Shown piece after piece: positions 32,972 through 34,216 of a stretch of 34,216 nt of DNA (the stretch's first letter is position 1; each line of letters opens with the position of its first letter). The notes beneath the pieces were generated by a model. It did not search any database and was not told the origin of the DNA. It was given only the letters and a program-made list of their open reading frames with translations. The position numbers and the translations under genes were made by a program. Source of the DNA: Bacilli bacterium. GTDB lineage: Bacteria > Bacillota_I > Bacilli_A > RF39 > UBA660. Where the stretch lies: NCBI GenBank assembly GCA_028699175.1, contig JAQVVC010000003.1, forward strand, positions 1-34,216, written 5' to 3'.

Positions 32972-34216
32972 TTAAAATGGTAATTTCATATTTCCAGTCG
33001 CCATTTTTTTCATCATATTTTTCATATTATCAAATTGTTTAAGTAAACGGTTTACCTCTTCAACACTTCTACCACTTCCTTTAGCTATTCTTTGTTTACG
33101 AGTCATTTTTAACACTTCGGGATGTTTTCTTTCATAAGGAGTCATCGATAATATTATCGCTTCAACATGAGCTAAATCTTTAGGATCAATATTAATATTA
33201 TTTAATCCCATATTACGAGCTCCGGGAAGCATTTTTAAAATATTTTCTAAAGGTCCTAATTTTTTAATTTGTTTCATATTTGTTAGAAAATCTTCTAAAT
33301 CATAATTACCCTTTTTCATTTTTTTAGATAAATCTAAAGCTTCTTCTTCATCAATAATATCACTTGCTTTTTCCGCAATCGATAAAATATCCCCCATATC
33401 AAGGATTCTTTCAGCCATTCTTTCAGGATAAAACTCAGATATGCCATCTAATTTTTCTGAATCTCCAACAAACTTAATTGGTACATTAGTTAAATGACGA
33501 ACCGATAAAGCAACCCCGCCTTTAGTATTACCATCCATTTTTGTTAAGATAGCTCCGGTTAAAGATAATTTATTATTAAAACCATTTATAACATTAATAG
33601 CATCTTGACCCATCATGGCATCAATTACTAATAAAATTTCATGAGGATTAACGATATTACTAATATCTTTTAATTCGTTCATTAAATCATCATCAATATG
33701 TAATCTCCCAGCTGTATCAATAATTATATAATCTAAACTATTTAATTTAGCATAATCTACTGCTTGTTTAACTATTTCGCGAGGATTTTCTTTTCCTTTT
33801 TCAAAAACCGGTATATTTAATGAAGAACCTATTTCTTTTAACTGATCAATAGCAGCAGGCCTATATATATCACAAGCTACTAACAAAGGCTTTTTATTAT
33901 GTTTCTTTCTAACATAATTAGCTATTTTACCACAGGTAGTAGTTTTACCCGATCCTTGAAGACCAGCAAGCATTATAATAGTCGGATTTTTATCTACTTT
34001 TAAAGGTTCATAATCATTACCTAATAAACTAATAAGCTCATCTTTAACTAGTTTAATAAATACTTCTTCAGGTTTTAAACTTTTAGAAACATCTAATCCC
34101 ATTACTTTATCTTTAACATTTTTCGTAAATTCTTTTACAACTTCATAATTAACATCAGCTTCTAATAAAGCCATTCTTATTTCTTTAATCGCATCACTAA
34201 TATTATCTTCAGTAAT
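32972..34216 (-). CDS. ffh: Signal recognition particle protein Ffh (5' end outside window)
   Basis: The SRP GTPase that binds signal peptides and 4.5S/6S RNA and hands ribosomes to FtsY. The frame is open to the window edge: ITEDNISDAIKEIR precedes MALLEADVNYEVV, which is the middle of the N domain, so about 20-25 residues are missing. G-domain motifs are GLQGSGKTT, DIYRPAAIDQL, DTAGR and TKMDG. The M domain follows, with KQRIAKGSGRSVEEVN binding SRP RNA. The methionine-rich tail is short and ends MKKMATGNMKLPF. The stop is 69 bases before the CotD-like start. Confidence 0.96.
   Translation of the reverse strand: MTEDNISDAIKEIRMALLEADVNYEVVKEFTKNVKDKVMGLDVSKSLKPEEVFIKLVKDELISLLGNDYEPLKVDKNPTIIMLAGLQGSGKTTTCGKIANYVRKKHNKKPLLVACDIYRPAAIDQLKEIGSSLNIPVFEKGKENPREIVKQAVDYAKLNSLDYIIIDTAGRLHIDDDLMNELKDISNIVNPHEILLVIDAMMGQDAINVINGFNNKLSLTGAILTKMDGNTKGGVALSVRHLTNVPIKFVGDSEKLDGISEFYPERMAERILDMGDILSIAEKASDIIDEEEALDLSKKMKKGNYDLEDFLTNMKQIKKLGPLENILKMLPGARNMGLNNINIDPKDLAHVEAIILSMTPYERKHPEVLKMTRKQRIAKGSGRSVEEVNRLLKQFDNMKNMMKKMATGNMKLPF

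Noticed and set aside
32790..32975. Plus-strand ORF of 61 aa
   Set aside because: Antisense to the CotD-like gene and its promoter, with no initiation signals.
1..34216. A mobile element, defence island, CRISPR array or biosynthetic cluster
   Set aside because: No transposase, integrase, regularly spaced repeats or clustered defence genes are visible; the content is core chromosome.

Overview
The window reads as chromosomal core sequence from a very A+T-rich Bacillota organism of class Bacilli. Three things support this: EzrA, PrkC/PrpC, LexA, ScpAB and a ThiI without a rhodanese domain; gene orders that match my memory of Bacillus subtilis; and strong AGGAGG-type ribosome binding sites. UGA is a real stop codon (the ATGA and TTGA overlaps at the 302-aa gene/scpA, scpA/scpB and prpC/prkC), so this is not a Mycoplasma-type code. 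A low-GC gut lineage near Erysipelotrichales/RF39 is only an inference. I see no transposase, integrase, CRISPR array or rRNA. Nearly all genes lie on the minus strand; only lexA and an orphan kinase-like gene lie on plus.

Layout, from the left edge (minus-strand units are transcribed right to left). 0-3.5 kb: an acyl-CoA synthetase-like enzyme, folA and thyA (dTMP and tetrahydrofolate), and a tRNA-Leu(CAA). 3.5-7.2 kb: miaB, a one-helix membrane protein, scpA and scpB. 7.2-9.8 kb: a three-helix envelope protein of unknown role, then a divergent SOS locus. There lexA faces an unannotated 45-codon membrane-peptide gene whose promoter carries a perfect LexA box between -35 and -10. 9.8-14.8 kb: rlmN-prpC-prkC-rsgA-rpe, the Bacillus order, from one strong promoter. 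14.8-18.4 kb: fmt and a one-helix membrane protein, then a separate pgsA/AI-2E-exporter unit sitting between fmt and rlmN. 18.4-23.3 kb: nifZ-thiI plus a 54-codon ORF, and ackA-nrnA, where nrnA has no canonical start codon. 23.3-26.4 kb: ezrA and a BaiN/HI0933-type flavoprotein. 26.5-27.4 kb: the lone plus-strand kinase-like gene. 27.4-30.8 kb: polA-mutM. 30.8-34.2 kb: an unrecognised 472-aa protein, rpoZ, a CotD-like His/Cys-rich coat protein, and ffh, whose 5' end runs off the window.

The genes work together as housekeeping: DNA replication and repair (polA, mutM, lexA), chromosome condensation and division (scpAB, ezrA, prkC/prpC), tRNA and rRNA modification with sulfur transfer (miaB, thiI, nifZ, rlmN), ribosome assembly and translation start (rsgA, fmt), membrane lipid synthesis and protein targeting (pgsA, ffh). 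The least explained parts are the LexA-controlled mini membrane protein (a likely SosA/YneA analogue), the non-AUG start of nrnA, the kinase-like orphan, the coat-like gene with a sporulation-type -10 element, and several lineage-specific envelope proteins. No base composition was counted and no database was searched; family names rest on motif recognition.
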